A DNA stretch of 64,000 nucleotides from Dipteris shenzhenensis (lineage: Eukaryota > Polypodiophyta > Polypodiopsida > Gleicheniales): the NCBI GenBank assembly GCA_047967505.1, contig CM106539.1; one strand, 5' to 3'. Shown piece by piece: positions 32,663-44,717 of the stretch (position 1 is the first letter of the stretch; each line of letters opens with the position of its first letter). The notes beneath the pieces were generated by a model. That model was not told the origin of the DNA. It did no database searches and saw only the letters and a program-made list of their open reading frames with translations. A program made the translations under genes and the position numbers.

Positions 32663-35046
32663 TGTTGGGATATATATGGTCAAGGGCTTGGTCTATGGTG
32701 CATGTGTGCATCTAGGGGAGTCACATGTGTGTGTGTGTGGGTGTGATGTAGAAGCACACCTAGTGCTATGAGGTGTCTACTGTGTGACCTAAGTGATGAT
32801 GTAAATACAAAGACCCCCACATGGGAGGTTCAAAGTTGCCACTGATGTAGGGAAGGTGCTTATGATCTAGGCCACCCTCTTCCCATTTCTATAAGAGAGA
32901 GTCATCTCTATCACAATCAATGGAACACTCATTTCTATATCTCATGTGTTCTCACTCCTTGCTATCATGCATCTCTTTTATCCCACTCACCTTTTGATTT
33001 GATATCAGAGAAAGGTTGATCCTACCTAGCTCCTAGAGTCACCTAGAACCCAAGATTTCATCTTCTTCATCATCTTCATTTTGTTTGAGCTCTCTTATGG
33101 CTTGACCATTGGAGGCGTTATATCTCAACATCCGACCGTTAACTTTTAAAATGTTTCATGCTGTAGCTTTATCTAGTTAAGGGAATATTTTCACCATTGG
33201 GATTTGCATAATTAGGCTTTTGTTGCCCGCGCCAACACTCAGACTACTCGATAAAATTTTGCACAATTCAGCCTACTGGAGCCATATCTTGTCAATTCCT
33301 CTGAGAGCGTGCTGGTTGACACTCTTGGGAAGGTGCTGATGAATTTTGGTGGACAATGGTCCATAGAATGCTGAGAAAAGAGCAAAAGACCAATCAAAAA
33401 AGGCGGGATTTCCACAGACATGCAACCCGTTTTTTTGCTTATCCTCTCCTGAGGATCTTCTCTGATATTAGGTTTTTTATTTGTTTCTAAAAGCCCCTTG
33501 AATGCCCTTCTCTACAACCTCAATTTCACTATCCAACTTCAGATTGTTCAATTTGGGGGAAACAGTCAAAATATGGTCAAACTTTGACCATCCCAGAGGT
33601 TTGACCAGTCAAAATTTTTATTCTATATCTATTTTAGCTGGCTACACTAATAGATCTCTGTTTGAGTAGGTATTGGCTCCTAAATGGACTCCACAAGTGT
33701 CATGGTACTTGTCATTTATGGTGATGATGTTTACATTGTCTATGTTTGAGTGCCATTTGCAAAGGGATAGTTATCATTTTGAAGATAGGTGACTTGTGTT
33801 GAGAGATACTGGTTGTAAGAGTATAGACACTGCCCTTGAATGATATATCAAGTGGTAAGACCTACTCAATATCATGTCTTCAGAAGGTGAAGGAGTTGCC
33901 CAAAGGTACTTACTTGTTCATAAGTGACATATATAGAAAATCATCACTTTTCATTGGGTGCTTTACCCTGACCTTGATGTCTAAAAAGATTGTATTAAGT
34001 GATGAGCTTAGATGTGACATGATCAAGATGATATGTTGTGGTACCAAGATAAAACTTGGACACTTCAAGAAGATTATGGAGAACAAGAAGTTCACCATCC
34101 TGAAAAAAAGGGAAGTACAATGGATAGTCCAATATGAAAAGGTCCTTGCTATCATAGCATTGGGACTTAGTGACATACATTCATCACATAGATGGGTGTG
34201 AGACTTCACATGAAGTTTGGGTGCAACTTGAAAAGGTATTTGGTGCATAAGTTTTACTCAAAACTCTTCTAGATGAAGAGTATAGCGACACTTTTACATC
34301 CAACTAGGTGGATATTGAAGCTTCTCTTTTGGAAGAGGAGAGAAATGGCTCCTACTACAAGTCCAAGGAAAATGAAGCATATCTGGTTGAAGAGAGAACT
34401 CCATTAGCAAAAGAAGCATCCAACTTTGTAGTAGAAGACAAGGACTTTGCCTTTTGAGCAACTTGTCTTTGAATTTTTGTTTATCATCACTTGGTCAAAT
34501 TTTGAGGTTCTCTCCCTGGAGTAGTACTCCAAAAAGAATGTCATATGTTTTGTCTTTTGTAAATCGCCTCTGGTCACCATATGATGTAGGCCATGTGATA
34601 TGTGTTTGCTCTATCCCAGTTTTGTAAACCTTGATCCTTGGGCACCTTTGCAAGCATGAGATCCTAAACATAGATTTATCCTTGACCACCATGAGATGGC
34701 CATGTGTGACCACCATGAGATGGCTTGAGAAACTATGAGACTAGATGTATCCTTGACATTGCAAGAGGCAAACCCTTGAGGGGGGGTATGTTGGGATAAC
34801 TATGATCAAGGGCTTGCTCTATGGTGCATGTGTGCATCTAGGTTCCTTTGATTTAGGCCAATCCCATTGATGTAGGGGCTGATTGCCCCACTGATGTAGG
34901 GAAGGTGCCTATGATCTAGGCCACCCTCTTCCTATTTCTATAAGAGAGAGTCACCTCTCTCACAATCAATGGAACACTCATTTCTATATCTCATGTGTTC
35001 TCACTCCTTGCCATGATGCACCTCTTTTATCCCACTCACCTCTTCT
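32663..35046 (+). mobile_element. Short non-autonomous LTR retrotransposon
   Basis: Two LTR copies (32663 to about 33000, and 34789-35046) share TGTTGGGATA, ATGATCTAGGCCACCCTC and ACAATCAATGGAACACTC, and differ by an indel in the middle. Target duplication TACCT (32658-32662 and 35047-35051). A GATATCAGAG primer site-like sequence follows the 5' LTR and a G-rich polypurine tract precedes the 3' LTR (34777-34786). The internal part is only 1.8 kb, with gag-like pieces and no reverse transcriptase. Confidence 0.85.
33836..34455 (+). pseudogene. Protease/gag-like remnant in the short LTR element
   Basis: A 121-codon frame (33836-34201) followed by closed frames. Its second half (GHFKKIMENKKFTILKKREVQ, then ALGLSDI) resembles the N-terminal region of copia Gag. 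Codons after 34300 (SLLEEERNGSYYKSKE-like) look like Gag C-terminal filler. There is no zinc knuckle or RT. It probably produces nothing; assignment to copia rests on this weak resemblance and the primer site. Confidence 0.45.
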
Positions 35047-35051
35047 TACCT

Positions 35052-35330
35052 CACCCAATAATTTGCTACTTTGTAGGTCCCATGAGAAACCTTCCACGCA
35101 ACTAATTCCATGCAACTCAGTTTAATGTTTATATTGGGTTGAATAAATGCTTCATGCAATCTAATTTCCTCTCATTTATCAAATTCGGAAATTGTCATGA
35201 GTATGGGGTTTGGATAGGTTTACCCTCTCCAAAATTCATATATTATATTACTATTGCAATTTTTTTTGGTACACCATTTTGAGCTTATTATAAGCCAGGA
35301 CTTAGCAAATAGTAATAGATTTCATATTCA

Positions 35331-35365
<35 letters not shown>

Positions 35366-38084
35366 GTGTGTGTGTGCAGCACGCACATATAGATACACAC
35401 ACACACACACACCTCCCCTCGGGGATCCTTGTAGCCTGGGGATGCGTCTGTAGATTGACATCCACTTAGACATTCCCTTAGGGGGCCCTTGGCACTTGAT
35501 CAACGCTCTAATGACCCTTGGTATTATTAGTATTATTGACAGTTGCCACCATGGAAATGAGGGTTGAATGGTTCACAGTGTGTACCTAGCTATTGGTAAA
35601 ATGGAGGCACCTAATTGATGAGTGATGCCCCGTAGCCCCAAGATGAGGACCAAAGGAAGATGGACACCATGAAATTGATAAAAACTCTATTTAGCTAAGG
35701 AACACGTTGTCTGCACCCCTAACCATTAAACTACCATTAAACTAGAAAAGTGGAAAATGCGTGAGAAGTGGGAATTGCACACAAAATGTAATGGGTACTT
35801 GACACCACACAAGCTCATAATGAATAAGTATATTATATTGAACTAAGATGGACCACATAGAGATCTTATGGAGATATGGAATGGACAAAGATATGCACTA
35901 AATGGGAGAAAAAAGGGACAAATGTCGGCTTTGAAGACCCCAATCTCCTTCCTTCCCGCCTCTCATACCCTCTACAACCTGTGAGCTTACCTCCAGCAGC
36001 TGCTATACAACCCGACCACCATGAGCGCGAACCTCTCCTCCTATGACGGGTAGTTTGAAGTCATTTTTCTCTACCCAACCAGGTCATTGATGCTGGAATG
36101 TATGGAGCAAGCCTCTTTTCGAACGTATGGAGCAGAGCAGGCTTTGCTGGATTGTCATGCGAGGCCTTCGGACTATTGCAACTGTTACGCGAGTTCCTTT
36201 GCAGGTGCACCCTGTTTTGACCTCTTCTTAGATGCGCATCTAATTTAGACTACAGGGTCGAGTGACTCTCCCGCGATGCATGAGCTGAACTGAATACTAG
36301 TCATGGTCACATTCTATCATTTTTTCGTCTCTGTAGACGTGATATACGGACTTGGATTACTGGTTTGAAGACGAATGCATCTTGTACACACAAGGACAGT
36401 TTCTTTCGCCTCTAAGCTCCTGATGTCGCAGAGCACGATAGGCAGGCTCAATCCCTTCATGATAATTAGTTTTGAAGCCACGCGGTTATTAGACAGGCTC
36501 AACCAGAGTCCTCTAAGCCCCCCGCAAATGGTCGGGAGCTCCCCAAACGGTTATTAAGATCTACGCTAACTACCATTAATTAGTGCTTGACGAGCGAGAG
36601 GGTCACCATTTTGGACTTTCCCTGCTCTTCCAAGCTCACACAAAGCTCGAGTTGGTATTTGTATAGAAGTCGATATCCGTGTGTCTAAGCTCGCTCGCTA
36701 GACATAACTTTGTATAGAAGTCGATATCCGAGACATAACTTAGTATTTGCTGGAACGATGATCGATGATTGTTTCCCTGCTCTCCGCTGGAATGCAATGT
36801 TTTGCTCCATTTGTATATCTGTATTTCTAGCTTGTAGCTCACATAATTTTGGGCCTGTGAAACTTGAATGGAGAGCGAGCGTGTCACGGAAGAGTCTAGG
36901 AGTATTAGCTGTATTGCCTAAGGTAAAGCACTGCGCTCTTTGACAACCAGCAACGCCTGAAATAGTTTGGTCATTTTGTGCCTCGACTTGCTCCTTATGA
37001 CGAGCTTCTTCTCGACCGAGCTCATCCACTCAAGGTCCCTCGGGTTGTGGCATCGACGCCCTGGCAGCAACCAGCTGGTTATAGAAGTGGTCCCGTATGG
37101 AACTACTGGGTGGCTATGGAGGCGGCGATCTTCTAGGATTACTTGTCTATTGCAGAGTGCAGGCTCATTCTCCTGTACGTAGTTCCTCTACCAGAGGGGC
37201 GACTGGTAGATGCACGGCCTACCAGTCGCTACCTGTATTTAGCCAGATCAATGACTAGCCCAACGTACTTACACCTAACGATCTGCACGCTCTCGAGTGG
37301 GGTTGTGCTATGCTACTACAACGTCTTGAACAGGACTTTCCACCTTTGGTGACTCTTGGCGACCTTAGTTGTTTGGCTCTTATGAGTTTTTATCTCTTAA
37401 CATATTTTACGCGGGTCTTAGATCCTGTGTTTATGTGAGATACGCCTTGACCTTGGACCTACATTTTCAAGGGCTTACATTCTACTATATGGATGGTTGC
37501 GAGCTATTATATATTTTGCAAAATGGTTTAAGTCCTTTACAACTCTCTTGCATTACGTTTGAAAGTACTTGTTGAAAGTACATGTTGGATTGATTGACGT
37601 AGGACGAGTGCGATTCTCATTCTCTTGATAGCAACCTCTAAGTCACTTTTTTACGACTTACATTGTGATACTAGGTGCTCTTCCCATAGTAGGGACTAGT
37701 ATTGCCAATACTCTTATTTCTTGGAAAAATTCTGCACCTTGTAGCAATATGTTATGTGCTTTCTCCCACTCATAATGGAGCACTATGCTTGCATTGGCCA
37801 TTATAACAAAACAAAAAGGTCAAAAAACTCTTGATCGTGAAGGATTCGGATCTACAACTTTACAAAAAGTATATATACTTCAATTGGATACATATCTACG
37901 AGAAGTAGGAGGCAAATTGAAGCATTTTCTCCTAGTTTGATTCTATGGGACCTATATGCTATGCCCCTAACTAGGTTTTGGTTAGAAAGGAAATAAGACC
38001 TCACTTTAATAGATTGGAATTCTTGGTCTTTAAGAGCCATTTCTACACTTTAAAAGATGCATGAATGGCTGTGGATGTTTAGGG
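35052..38084. other. Intergenic region with a patch of higher GC content
   Basis: 35052-35930 and 37620-38084 are AT-rich and featureless apart from a microsatellite. Between about 35940 and 37600 the GC content and codon-like texture rise and short frames occur on both strands, but none is long or recognisable. This could be a decayed gene or gene fragment. A small duplication (GTATAGAAGTCGATATCCG) occurs at 36660 and 36712. Confidence 0.4.
35328..35412. repeat. Compound microsatellite (AAAT)n then (GT)n/(AC)n
   Basis: About eight AAAT units (35330-35364), then GTGTGTGTG, a short spacer, and an AC run (35395-35411). Confidence 0.95.
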
Positions 38085-38769
38085 TGTTAGATATGCTCAA
38101 TGGCCCACCTTCTTGGTAACCACTAATGGTCCAAGGTGCTCAAGTTGTAAGGCCTCCATATGAGGAGAAGCCATGTGTGAGCTCGGGACATTGGATGGAT
38201 CTTGACTTGCATGTCAGATAAGGTCTATCAATGAGACCGTTGATGGTAGAAAGGTGATTTATGTGAGTCTAGTCTATGGGCTAGGCAAGGTAGGTAAGTT
38301 GGTAGCACAATGAGGCACATTGTCTTGATTGTGTAGGAGCCCCTTATTCTTGTCCCAGTTGGGGGGTCCCAAGGGGACTAGCGGCCCCTCTGGTGGGGGT
38401 TCGGGGGTGAGAGCCTCCAAGGCAACGGTATAGAGAATATTCTTTGAATATTCTATGGACGACTAGTCGACTCCATCGACTAGGTTGACTGGTCGGTTCC
38501 ACCGACTACGTTGATCCGACTACCACCCTCATAGCTATAAAGAGGCGACCTCCTTAGTCCATTGTACTAGATCAGATCTTCCAACTAGTAGCTCTTCACC
38601 TAGTATCTGTCTAGATCACCATCTAAGCTCCACTGTGGGAGCGCATGGGTGGATGGAGCCATCATCTGTACTACATCATTGTTGAAGGAAAATTTTGCTC
38701 ATCTCCAGTTTGATGTGTACTCTCTATTCTTTGTTCAGTTTTTATTCCACTGCGCCGTGTAATTTAACA
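38085..38769 (+). repeat. Family A 5' LTR (most complete copy)
   Basis: 685 bp from TG to CA, directly before the initiator-Met primer site. It contains the uninterrupted version (38251-38270) of the site into which copia C inserted at 843/6397. Confidence 0.85.
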
Positions 38770-38899
38770 TGGTATCAGAGCCCAGGCGGCTCTAAGTATC
38801 GAAGAATAGAAGAGAGGCAAGGGCTTCAACAGCATATGGAGTAATGGCAACAAGAAATGACTCGAGTTCAACAACTGCTCTGTTGCACCAACAATCTAG

Positions 38900-39793
38900 G
38901 CATTGAGGATTCACCCACCAGCTTTCACTGAAGGCAAGCTAGATGGTACGAATGACACTCTGTGAAGTTTAAAATTACTACTATTTTGGATTCATATGAG
39001 CTCCTAGAGACAGTATTGGGGATTGACCTAAAACCATAAGGAACCCCTGACCCAGCAAATTCGGAGAGTACAATACCTCATAATGTCGACCTTCTAGGAT
39101 CTCGGAAATGCAGGAACGCAAATGCTCTGTGTGCCTTGGTTACAAGTACTACTGATAGTGTTTTGACCTTGATTTAGCATACATCTAAGGCAACTATGGC
39201 TTGGAACATATTGAAGAGACAGTATGAGACATGGAATCAGATAAGGATCAAGAACCTAGAGAATCAGCTCGTAGCTGAGAAGTTTAATGAAGGAGAGACA
39301 GCATAGTCGTTCATAACCCGAATCAAAAATTTGTGTGACCAGATAGTTGGTGTTGGGATACAAAAGACTAGCCAAGTGCTGGCTGTGTCTCCGGATATGT
39401 CCACCAAGATTTGATGGACTAGTAACAGTGCTTAACACTCAGGTGGGACCCCAACTATTATCATTTGAGGAGTTCTGTGCCAATGGGTATGCTATGTTCT
39501 CTGCCATTGCAAAAGGCAAAGGTGGTTTCTCCACCAAAGGTGAGTCCTCTACTAGTGGTGATAAAAAGAAGAAGGGCGGTAAGAAGAAGTTTCAGGGAGA
39601 ATGCTTCTACTGCAAGAAGAAGGACCATGTGATTATAGATTGCCAGGTCAAGAAAGCAGATGAAAAGAATAGTACCCTAAAGAGGATAGATAAGGGGAAA
39701 GAGTCAGCTAACACAACGGAAGCAAAGTTGGATCTATTTCTATCCATTGAGAAAGAGTGTTCCTCAGTTCAAGAAGCTTCAACCACTGATTGA
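38900..39793 (+). pseudogene. gag of copia family A, broken
   Basis: A UBN2-type copia Gag. Stops and shifts interrupt the N-terminal part (for example about 39180, 39305 and 39411), leaving an open segment at 39347-39793. Its C-terminal part has a Lys/Gly-rich stretch and a perfect CX2CX4HX4C zinc knuckle (CFYCKKKDHVIIDC, about 39604-39645), followed by an acidic/basic tail. It is homologous to the copia B gag at 51008-51530. Confidence 0.85.
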
Positions 39794-39825
39794 TGGCTGT
39801 TGACTCTACTCTGTCTCTATCAGGT

Positions 39826-40020
39826 CTCTACTTTCTCACTCTTACTTTCTCTCTCTTACTCTCTCAGCTCTTTACTCTCTCATTCCCAGTTCTCTCTCCC
39901 TCTCAATCTTAGCTCTCTACTCTCTCACTCTCAGCCCTCTAATCTCTCACTCTCAGTTCTCTCTCTCTCTCTATGTCTGTCTCTCTCTCTATTTGTCTAT
40001 CTATCTCTCTCTCTCTATGA
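39826..40020. repeat. CT-rich simple sequence
   Basis: Imperfect CTCTCACTCTCAG and TCTCTCTCTATCT words over about 195 bp. It ends the family A fragment. Three copies of a roughly 20-bp unit (GATTTGACATAAAGTGA) follow at about 40155-40212. Confidence 0.9.
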
Positions 40021-40472
40021 AAAAAAAGGGAGAGAGATCTACAAACTTTGGGACAGGATTGATGTACAAATATGGAAAAGATTGAGTCTCAAAATTGAAA
40101 GAAAGTGATCGAGGACTTGATTTAGATACAATTCTCGACTGAAGTGAATTAAAGATTTGACATAAAGTGAAAGATTTGACAAAAAGTGAAATAAATATTT
40201 GACATAAAGTGACTCAAGATAGGATTGCCTCCAAGAGGGTGCTGAAGTAGGAGTAGTGACAGCTCAGATTCCTTCCCTCACTGTTCTCTTTCGGCTACTT
40301 CTTCTTTCTAGAGATGGCCAGTTACTACCATGGTACATTCCAAGAACTCAATTATGTCTTAGATCTCTTCTATCTGGAGCCGTGGAAGGATAGTCCTTCT
40401 AGGAGGATATCTTACAAATTTGGTTTCTTGAATTGGACTCAATAGAATTGGTAAATATTTCTAGCTATTTTT

Positions 40473-41583
40473 TAAATTTAATTGAATCTCCACTCTCGTG
40501 TAACTATGTGAGAAGCAGCTAACTCTACTTGTAAGTCCCCCATATGAGAAGAAGGCATTTGAGAAGCTCGGTTATCCGGTAGGTCCTGGTTTGGACACCA
40601 GATGGGGGCCATGTGTCGCCTGATGGCTGGACGGCTTGAGATAGAGTTAGCACACCGCCAACTAGCTTCAGATAGAGTTAGCACACCGCCAACTAGGCTA
40701 CATGCAAGTGCGGGAAGGCATCCCTTGACTGACTACAGTGAGGGTACACGGAGCATTTCCTGAGGCAGCCCACTTTTGGGTTGCAAGGCCCATTTGGAGC
40801 CTTAGATGATCCCGGATGGCTCTGGGCCGAACGGTGAGCATAGGTCAGTTGCTCTATTTTGCGCATCAGTTCTATCGTATGGTCGGTGGCCTATTTCGAG
40901 ACCGACTGCCAATCGACTGTTTTGGGCGGATTGGCTCGATTACCCAATTGAGCCTAACCGACTACGATTGGTGGCTAAATAAGAGCAAGCCTGTGAAGCC
41001 CATTTCATCACTGGCTACAGCAACCCTGATTCCTTAGCATCCAGCCTCCATCTTCTACTATTTCCAGCATGCCATCGAAGCTTCTTTCACAGGAGTACAT
41101 GGTTGAGAGACAGTGCCATCTATTGTATCAGTTTTACAGTAATCAAATTTTTGATTCTCCATACTATCTTATTTTCTCTTGCGTACGAGATCCTGTTATC
41201 TGTTGAGCATAGACATTGTATAATTTTCTTACATGGTATCAGAGCCTGGACTCTAGTAAGAAGATTTGGTAATGTGTTTCTATTTGCGAGCAGATTGTGA
41301 GAGATGGTCTAGCCCACAAGACTGCGAATCCCACCATTCGGCGAAAGTGGAAAGTTGGACGGCTCTAACAGCTATCCACTCTGGAAGTTCAAGATGAAGA
41401 CCTTCTAAGCACATACAAGCTTTGGGACACTACTACTGGGGTGGATGTGAGGCCGGTTGTGAGACCAGATCCAGCCAATGTAGGACAACAGATAATACCA
41501 ACTGCGGATGAGATTCTCGCATGGACAAGAAGAAATGCAGATGCGCTGTGTTCTATTGTTTGCAGTGTTAGTGATTCCGTAAT
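40473..41583 (+). mobile_element. Copia family B, left part (5' LTR, primer site, gag N-terminus)
   Basis: 5' LTR about 40473-41233, primer site TGGTATCAGAGCC at 41234-41246, then the start of gag up to the CACTA insertion at 41583. The LTR matches 54113-54844 from CCACTCTCGT onward; its first 18 bp or so are diverged. It also has a 33-bp internal tandem duplication (AGATAGAGTTAGCACACCGC) near 40640-40697 that the 3' LTR lacks. The rest of the element resumes at 50899. Confidence 0.88.
41250..41583 (+). pseudogene. gag N-terminal part of copia B, split by CACTA
   Basis: Encodes the beginning of a copia Gag (the SYPLWKFKM-type motif near 41370, then ADALCSIVCSVSDSV up to 41580). An in-frame TAA near 41407 already damages it. 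The reading frame runs into the AAT target duplication and continues in the same frame at 50902 on the other side of CACTA element 2. Confidence 0.8.
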
Positions 41584-41616
41584 CACTACTACACACGCAT
41601 CCTATTGCGACGTTTA

Positions 41617-41656
41617 CGTACCGACGATTAGCGTCCGCTTAGCGTTAATCGTCGGT
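41617..41656. promoter_or_regulatory. Terminal hairpin at the tnp2-side end, element 2
   Basis: ACCGACGATTA and TAATCGTCGGT form an 11-bp stem around GCGTCCGCTTAGCGT, 33 bp from the terminus. A decayed version is at 31836-31879 in element 1. It may be a recognition structure of this end. Confidence 0.5.
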
Positions 41657-41679
41657 ATAAAAATCGGGTTTCGTAAATC

Positions 41680-41695
41680 GTCGCTATATAGCGAC
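41680..41695. repeat. Single tnp2-side subterminal palindrome, element 2
   Basis: One perfect GTCGCTATATAGCGAC remains here, with a half site at about 41713-41720. Element 1 has three at this end, so element 2 seems to have lost two by deletion. Confidence 0.85.
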
Positions 41696-41892
41696 ACTGA
41701 GACAAAATATTATAGCGACGTTTTATAGAGAGGTTTTTTTTTTTTTTTAGGCCTTAAAAATTATTTTTTTTCAATGACAAAATTTTTAAAATTTTCATAC
41801 ATGTTTGAGCTCATAGAGAATTAAAAAATGAGAGCATGTACATCAAGCTTTTGAAGCTCATATATTCATGTCCAAGTTTGAGATGAGAAAAA

Positions 41893-44350
41893 TCAAATAA
41901 GAGCATTTACATCAACTGTTTCATCTTGAGCCAAGTCTAAGGTGCCAAGCAAGTCTATCTCCAACTCTATACCGAGTTGATCTCCTATATCATCATCGTA
42001 CTCTAGTATCGTACGTTCACCTAAAAGTATTTGATCATCTTCTTCAATAAAGCTTAAGTGTGGTGATTGATCTTGATGATTGTTGTCTTCTTCGTCAATA
42101 TCGTGATCTCCATCCTCCTCCCGTGCGATGTCATTATGCGCATCTTCCTCTTGCCTCATATGGTGATCTATATCTTCTTCGCTAGATTCATCAATTGGAT
42201 CCGGCATTGGTAGTGGCATCTCCATATCCACATCTCGATCTTCAAAAATTTGCTTACTTCGTGGTGCAACTTGGATCACGTACCACCATCTTGGATCAGA
42301 ACGATCCGGATGAAAAACCACCTATATTGAAGATGGGTGCCAAATGTCGTCAATTATATATATATCAATGGACTTTAAAAATGAAAGCTTTGACTAATTA
42401 AATCATTAGTATGCACCTGCTCACAGTGCTCGGGAAGAACAAAAGTATCACTTTCATCGGTCCAATGTTTGGTGGAGTCTATTGCAAAGAGACCGCTACT
42501 ATCTTTTCTCACTGTCGCATGGGGATCGTTGTAAGTAGTTTTAAACCATTTTACATCAAGAATGAAAATAGTAAATCGTCTGAAATCAATTTCATAGATG
42601 TCGCGTATGGTTCCACAATAATCCAACTGTGAGGAGAGAAGATTGGTATCCGAAGCACTTGCTCGGCTATCTTGTGTGAAGTTAGCCATGACTCCACAAT
42701 CATACGTGACTCTCTTTGAATCGATGCGTTCCACGCGAAAATGTCGTCCATATGACCATAATGCACTGTACTTTTTGTACTGTAAAAGAGCATCATTAAA
42801 TCAATGAAGATGCATCTATTTTATAGCATATATTGCCACAAATAATTACTTAATTATGTCAAGAGATAAGAAACTTACATGCACCATACATCCAGATGAT
42901 AACTCCCGCTCGCGCTCGTTTATTGTCTCTCCATCACGTTCGGCTTTACGTACAGTTAGTTGTAGCCAATCAAGTAACATGTGAGTAGGGAGAAGAGCCA
43001 GATCTCGTGGATATGGTTGTGATCGCCTGTACATTACTCTGAATCTCGTCCTTGCATTTATTCTTTCTGCTTTGGCCACTTCATATCTCTCAATCCACTT
43101 CTGCATCTCAGGGCTATTGAGGATACAAAACTTATTGAATTTCTCCATTTGCTCTTCGCTCATCTTTCTTTCAATCCCTTTTCCTTGGGGGACCTCGCCA
43201 ATGATGCGATCATCATCCTTGTTGTGCCAAGCTTGCGGCATATCAGGATCCGTGGATGCAAGAAACTCTGTGATATATACTAATGACTCTTGCACAAGCC
43301 ATCCCTCTGCCATGCTTGCTTCTGGTCTTGCTCTTTGTCTTACAAACCCCTTTAAAGTTTTCATAAACCGCTCGAGAAAAAACATCCATCGATTATGAAC
43401 GGTACCTGCTATAGCCACCTCATCAACTATGTGCACAAGCAAGTGGACTTGAGTTGTCATAATGCTTGAGGGAAAGTGCTTCTCAAGCAAGCATACGGCT
43501 TCGATGGATTCCACCCTAGCCTTCTCGATGCTCGATATAGAGATCTCTTTTTGAGATATCCACCTATTTCACATGTCCATGCATATGTAAGATATTTGAG
43601 ATATCCACCTATTTCACATGTCCATGAAGAAAATACATAATGCGAATTGATAGTAAGCATACCTCACAATACCACAGATCTTGAATATAGCATTTCTAAC
43701 ATCTTCTTGTAAGCATCCTTTTATTGTAATTGGAAGGATGAACTATCAAAGCTACAATGAAATCATGTCAACAATATAACATAATAATAATTACGCTAAT
43801 GCATCACTATTATCGGTACACTAATTCTACTTAGAATACCTGTAAGACCTTGTGCCAATCATGGGACTTGAGGCCACTAAGCTTATTGTCCTTTGAAAAT
43901 GCTCCTTTCAAGCAACGCATGTACCCTGTCGGTGTTTGAAAAGAGGCAATGTCTGCCTTGATCGCTGCCTCCTCCCTCGTAGAGAGGATCCACGTTGCTT
44001 TCGGGAGGACAACTTTTCCTGAAGCATGCACTTGGGGCCACAAACGAGACATCCTATTCATAGCACGCAAGTCTTCTCGCACTCCTCTCAAGTCCTTGGA
44101 ACCAACCGAGTGTGCCCAAATGGTAGCCCCCACATTCTTAAAGATATGCATGGGATCCAAGAGATGATTGATTTGTAACTGACCCCAATAAGGAAGCTCG
44201 TGAAAGATCGATAGCCTCTTCATACCAGGATAGCAATGACAATATAACCTCTCCGTAAGCCACTTCGTGCTCCCGAGCGTTGGCCGTAAGCCACTTCGTG
44301 CTCCCGAGCGTTGGCGCATCATCGGATGAGCTTCCACTCGTCCCTTCCAT
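41893..44350 (-). pseudogene. tnp2-type transposase, element 2, core deleted
   Basis: The first exon starts at 44350 (EGTSGSSSDDAP), contains a 30-bp direct duplication (CCACTTCGTGCTCCCGAGCG twice), then jumps at about 44232 to the late HELPYWGQLQINHLLDPMHIF part. About 1.6 kb carrying the transposase 21 core is missing. Downstream it is better preserved than element 1: the segment 43837-44230 is open through the place where element 1 is frameshifted, DUF4218 is open (42846-43514), DUF4216 is open (42375-42734) and the acidic tail is 42321-41893. Without the core it cannot catalyse transposition. Confidence 0.88.
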
Positions 44351-44587
44351 CTACACTTATAAAACCACAACATAAGCATGAAGAGGAGATATTGACAATT
44401 ATGAGCATAGCATGTTTAATTTGAGCTTCTCTTGAGGCCATATAAAAAAAATGACGTCGCTATATAGTAAGGATTGAAACAAAAAATCCTATATGGTAAG
44501 GCTATATAGTAAGAGGAGATATTGACAATTATAAGCATAGCATGTTTGAGCTTCACAAGAGGCTACACAAAAAAATAAACAGTAAGC

Positions 44588-44717
44588 GTCGTTATATAGC
44601 GACGCTCTGTTTCGTCGTTATATAGCGACGTTTTTAATTTAAAACATCGCTATATAGCGACGCTTTAAATTAAAAACGTCGCTATATAGCGACGAAACAG
44701 CGTCGCTATATAGCGAC
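44588..44717. promoter_or_regulatory. Five-copy palindrome cluster upstream of tnp2, element 2
   Basis: Copies start at 44588 and 44614 (GTCGTTATATAGCGAC), 44646 (ATCGC...), 44678 and 44702 (both perfect); spacings are 26, 32, 32 and 24 bp. They lie about 240-370 bp upstream of the tnp2 start at 44350. Copy 3 has a similar cluster, so five copies is probably ancestral and element 1's single copy a loss. Confidence 0.85.

Larger units (their letters stand above)
38085..39795 (+). mobile_element. Copia family A, 5' LTR and gag fragment
   Basis: LTR 38085-38769 (TGTTAGATATGCTC ... TTTAACA), followed at once by the TGGTATCAGAGCCC primer site (38770-38783) and a gag region. The LTR is the same family as 6397-6578 plus 756-843. 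The element stops after gag at about 39795, where CT-rich simple sequence starts; pol and the 3' LTR are missing. Confidence 0.85.

Noticed and set aside
41234-41246. TGGTATCAGAGC words as tRNA gene fragments
   Set aside because: They occur immediately after LTR ends and are retrotransposon primer-binding sites.
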